8,422 nt of DNA, taken from positions 1 to 8,422 of the forward strand of contig VGKF01000027.1 in assembly GCA_016867175.1 (NCBI GenBank). The letters are read 5' to 3'. The notes under the pieces were generated by a model. It was given only the letters and a program-made list of their open reading frames with translations, ran no database searches and was not told the origin of the DNA. The stretch is from Candidatus Omnitrophota bacterium (GTDB lineage Bacteria > Omnitrophota > Gorgyraeia > Gygaellales > Profunditerraquicolaceae). Below are positions 5,780 to 8,422 of this stretch, piece by piece. The position numbers and the translations under genes were made by a program. Every line of letters begins with the position of its first letter. Within the stretch, counting starts at the first letter, position 1.

Positions 5780-6706
5780 ATGTATAGTGAAGACTTAAAG
5801 ATATTAATAGAGAATATAGAAAAGGTTATCGTGGGTAAGACCGAGACAGTAAAGCTTCTCTTGATTGGGCTTCTTACTAACGGCCATATCCTGATTGAGG
5901 ATGTCCCCGGTCTGGGTAAGACTATGCTTGCCTTGGCATTGGCTAAATCCATAAGCGGCGACTTTAAAAGAATCCAATTTACCCCTGACCTTCTACCCTC
6001 AGACGTAAGCGGAGGCTTTGTCTATAATCCTAAAAGCGGAGATTTTGATTTTAAAAAAGGCCCGGTATTCACTAATATACTCTTAGCTGATGAGATTAAT
6101 AGGACCACGCCCCGCACGCAGTCAGCACTCCTTGAGGCTATGCAGGAATATAAGGTATCTTTGGAAGGCCAAACCTTCGTTTTACCCAAGCCTTTTATGG
6201 TAGTGGCTACGCAGAACCCTATAGAGTACCAGGGGACTTATCCTTTGCCTGAGGCGCAGATAGACAGGTTTCTGATGAAGATAAGCATAGGTTATCTTCA
6301 TCCCGATGAAGAGGTAAAGGTTATTTCCGGGCAGAAACAAGAGCATCCTATCGAGGATTTAAGTCAGGTCTTGGACCTAGGTAAAGTGCTGGCGCTTCAG
6401 GAGGAAGTAAAAAAGATAGAGGTATCTGCCAATGTCCTGGATTATATCGTTAAGTTAGTTTCTTTAACGCGGCATAGAGAAGATGTCAAGGTGGGCGCTA
6501 GCCCCCGCGCCTCTATTGCGCTGATGAAGGCAAGCTCTGCCTGGGCCTTATTAGAGGGTAGGGATTATGTCATACCGGATGATGTGGCCAGGTTACTCCC
6601 CTGGGCATTGAAACACAGGGTAATATTGCAGCCAAAGGCGCTGATAGCTGAGAAGACGCCGGAATATATAATCTCCGAATTGCTTAAAACAACCCCTATT
6701 CCCTAA
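5780..6706 (+). CDS. MoxR-family AAA+ ATPase
   Basis: The 308-residue product is full length for the family. Walker A is DVPGLGKT (41-48), the MoxR variant of the P-loop. Walker B is LLADE (101-105), followed by INRTTPRTQSALLEAMQE. Sensor 1 is ATQNP (143-147, N146), and the arginine finger is expected in QIDRF (R163). The GASPRA segment near 239-244 is the sensor-2 region of the lid domain. MoxR ATPases are chaperone-like motors, generally thought to activate or assemble partner proteins carrying von Willebrand factor A-like domains, often envelope or metal-dependent proteins. The gene has its own promoter and is followed after 8 bases by a DUF58 gene, its usual partner. All key ATPase residues are present, so it should be active. 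The specific client in this organism is unknown. Confidence 0.95.
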   Translation: MYSEDLKILIENIEKVIVGKTETVKLLLIGLLTNGHILIEDVPGLGKTMLALALAKSISGDFKRIQFTPDLLPSDVSGGFVYNPKSGDFDFKKGPVFTNILLADEINRTTPRTQSALLEAMQEYKVSLEGQTFVLPKPFMVVATQNPIEYQGTYPLPEAQIDRFLMKISIGYLHPDEEVKVISGQKQEHPIEDLSQVLDLGKVLALQEEVKKIEVSANVLDYIVKLVSLTRHREDVKVGASPRASIALMKASSAWALLEGRDYVIPDDVARLLPWALKHRVILQPKALIAEKTPEYIISELLKTTPIP

Positions 6707-6714
6707 AATAAAAG

Positions 6715-7947
6715 ATGCTTAGGATTTTTATCAAAAAATGGATTTTCATATTTCTCATAATTATTTTCGATCTGTTTATCGGTTTAAGGACCGCAAGGCA
6801 GTTCTTTTTTTTCTTCTTCTGGTTTTTGATTTCTTGGATTGCCGTCTGCTGGGCCTGGTTAGGGATAGAGTATTTCTTTGTAAAACTATCCTTAAATAGA
6901 AAGATTGTCGGTAAAATAGAAGAGGATGACTTTTTAGAGGTAGAGGCAACGCTTGAAAACAAAAGCTTCCTACCTCTTTTTAATGTGGTTTTACAAGATT
7001 ATCTTTCCTGCGCTACTCCGCAGGAAAGGCAGAAAAGGGTTTCGCTGGAATTTATAAAGCCAAGATCGTTCCTCAATATAAAATACAATTGCTGGTGTCC
7101 TCTTAGGGGCAAATATAAATTAGGCCCATTCTTTATTTATATCTTTGATCCCTGGGGCCTGTTTTTTCTCAAAAAGCAATATTTTATCTACTCTGAAATT
7201 TACGTCTACCCCCAGACTTTCCATATACACAAATTACCAGAGTTGACTAAAGGTACTGCTCCCTGGTTTGGTATAGAGACCAGCCGCGCAAGCGGTGATG
7301 AGCACGAATTCTACGGGATCAGGGAGTATAAGTACGGAGACCCCATAAAAAGGATCCACTGGCTTTCCACCGCGCGTAAAAATAAATTAATAGTTAAGCA
7401 ATTCCAACACCAGGTTTTTTACAGGGTGATTATTCTTTTCAACCTGGACAAAACTAAGAACTTCGGCCAGGGCAAAGAAAGCGTCACCGAATATACCATA
7501 AAGATAGCGGCATCAGTGGCGAAGTATTTTATCGAGCGCGACGTATCTTTAGCGGTTATCGCACATGCGCAAGAAATAGTACAGATACCTTTTAATAAGG
7601 GCTCAGAGCACTTAGAAGATATAATGAGGTTTTTAGCGGTTGCGCAGCCGGAGAGCAGGGTGAGCCTAGGAGAGGTCTTCGAAGAGTTTGCCAATTATAT
7701 ACCTAACGATTCAAGCCTGGTAGTTATTATGCCGGATGTAGACTGGGAGTATATGCTGGCTATGTTGTCTCTGCAGAAAAGAAATGTTTCTATGATACCC
7801 TTGATTCTGCTTTCTTCTTCTTTCTTAGCAGGCGTTGATAATCAAAAAGCCATGAGAGACATACGAATGAGTTTACCTCAGGAATTCGGCTCGGCGCCCT
7901 TGTTTTTTTCCCGTGGGGAGAGCCTAGAAGAGCCGTTCCTTAAATAA
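6715..7947 (+). CDS. DUF58 domain membrane protein
   Basis: The 410-residue protein starts with two hydrophobic helices (about 9-24 and 28-52), the second containing six consecutive phenylalanines encoded by a T-rich stretch. A beta-rich segment (about 65-155) follows. The DUF58 signature is at about 188-232, with GIREYKYGDPIKRIHWLSTA and then KLIVKQF. The C-terminal part resembles a von Willebrand factor A-like fold, but its metal-site motif is degenerate: LDKTKNF appears where DxSxS is expected. DUF58 proteins are anchored in the cytoplasmic membrane and are encoded with MoxR ATPases, which probably act on them. The gene begins 8 bases after moxR without an evident Shine-Dalgarno sequence, so translation may be coupled. 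The biochemical role of DUF58 is not well established. Confidence 0.9.
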   Translation: MLRIFIKKWIFIFLIIIFDLFIGLRTARQFFFFFFWFLISWIAVCWAWLGIEYFFVKLSLNRKIVGKIEEDDFLEVEATLENKSFLPLFNVVLQDYLSCATPQERQKRVSLEFIKPRSFLNIKYNCWCPLRGKYKLGPFFIYIFDPWGLFFLKKQYFIYSEIYVYPQTFHIHKLPELTKGTAPWFGIETSRASGDEHEFYGIREYKYGDPIKRIHWLSTARKNKLIVKQFQHQVFYRVIILFNLDKTKNFGQGKESVTEYTIKIAASVAKYFIERDVSLAVIAHAQEIVQIPFNKGSEHLEDIMRFLAVAQPESRVSLGEVFEEFANYIPNDSSLVVIMPDVDWEYMLAMLSLQKRNVSMIPLILLSSSFLAGVDNQKAMRDIRMSLPQEFGSAPLFFSRGESLEEPFLK

Positions 7948-7951
7948 TAAT

Positions 7952-8422
7952 ATGGAAAGAAAGGACCGTTATCTTTTAGCGGAGTTTCTGCTCACCTTTT
8001 TGCTGCTGTATTTACTAACCTTCCTTTTTGGAGAAGTATTCTTAAACTATAGGATCTACCTGGCCGCAGGCCTAGCTACAGGATTTATTGTAAGCTGGCT
8101 TTTGCGTAGTAAAGAATACCCTTTGGCCAAAGGTGCTGTCAATATAGCTGTTACCGGGTTATTCCTCTGGGTCATCTATTCTTTATGGCGCTCCTCATTT
8201 TTCTACAGCGATGTAATCACTATATTTATAAAAGGAGGGATATTATTAGGGATTGTCCTTAGCTTTGATTCTTCATGCCCTTCCTCCTTGGCTTACCTTC
8301 AGGCCCTGAGCCTGCCTCTTTTAATGTGTTTTCCCGCCTTTGTAAAACAGTATAATAACAGCCATATAATTCTGGTGTTAGCGTATTTACTTTTTTGGGC
8401 AGCCATATTAAAGGTTAAATTT
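7952..8422 (+). CDS. Multi-pass membrane protein, N-terminal part (probable transglutaminase-like, TgpA-type)
   Basis: An open frame of 157 codons without a stop starts at ATG 7952, four bases after the DUF58 stop, and runs off the window end. It begins MERKDRYLLAEFLLTFLLLY and contains about six hydrophobic helices (near 9-27, 33-50, 63-79, 88-105, 113-131 and 137-154) with short loops. The third gene of moxR/DUF58 operons is commonly a protein with five or six N-terminal helices followed by a periplasmic transglutaminase-like domain (DUF3488/TgpA type). Position and helix pattern fit that, but the diagnostic domain lies beyond the window. No clear ribosome-binding site precedes it, suggesting coupled translation. 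Confidence 0.7.
   Translation, partial: MERKDRYLLAEFLLTFLLLYLLTFLFGEVFLNYRIYLAAGLATGFIVSWLLRSKEYPLAKGAVNIAVTGLFLWVIYSLWRSSFFYSDVITIFIKGGILLGIVLSFDSSCPSSLAYLQALSLPLLMCFPAFVKQYNNSHIILVLAYLLFWAAILKVKF

Noticed and set aside
6805..6812. Run of eight T in the DUF58 gene as a frameshift or phase-variation site
   Set aside because: The frame is intact through it and encodes a phenylalanine-rich membrane helix; no disruption is seen.
1..8422. tRNA, rRNA, riboswitch, insertion sequence, phage or integration site
   Set aside because: No cloverleaf, conserved rRNA sequence, transposase frame, terminal inverted repeats or target duplications were recognised by reading; small RNAs without strong motifs cannot be excluded.

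Overview
The window reads as chromosome of a diderm (two-membrane) bacterium. The DNA is moderately AT-rich, arginine is often AGG/AGA, genes are tightly packed, and every recognisable gene is on the + strand. The protein mix (CHAT-TPR protease, Asp-box propeller joined to a TolC-like segment, MoxR/DUF58 operon) resembles uncultivated PVC-type or Omnitrophota-like genomes. That placement is an impression from style, not a demonstrated assignment.

Region 1 (1-76) is a compact regulatory segment. A perfect 11-bp stem followed by T residues (32-58) looks like the terminator of an upstream gene, and it lies inside a larger imperfect inverted repeat built on an ACCGTCCC-type motif. Immediately after it is an extended -10 promoter (TG-N-TATAAT, 59-67), only nine bases before the first start codon.

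Region 2 (77-5356) is a four-gene cluster: an ECF-like sigma factor; a soluble HxxxCxxC zinc-finger protein with a C-terminal beta-rich domain (probable anti-sigma factor); a CHAT-type His/Cys protease joined by one membrane helix to about seven TPRs; and an exported Asp-box beta-propeller protein with a TolC-like C-terminal part. The first three genes are 8-40 bases apart and have good ribosome-binding sites. The layout suggests an envelope-to-transcription switch: TPRs outside the inner membrane sense something, the cytoplasmic CHAT protease is activated, it cleaves the zinc-finger protein, and the sigma factor is released. This parallels the TPR-CHAT/Csx30/RpoE arm of type III-E CRISPR systems, but here without CRISPR parts and with the protease anchored in a membrane. 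The mechanism is inferred; the domain order and catalytic residues are visible.

Region 3 (5357-5779) holds a promoter-like site, a small three-helix membrane-protein gene interrupted by a one-base frame change at a run of seven T, and a good promoter (TTGAAT-17-TATAAT) for the next operon.

Region 4 (5780-8422) is the start of a MoxR AAA+ ATPase / DUF58 / multi-helix membrane protein operon. The last gene runs off the window and is probably a transglutaminase-like protein of the type usually found third in such operons.

No tRNA, rRNA, CRISPR array, transposase or phage gene was seen.
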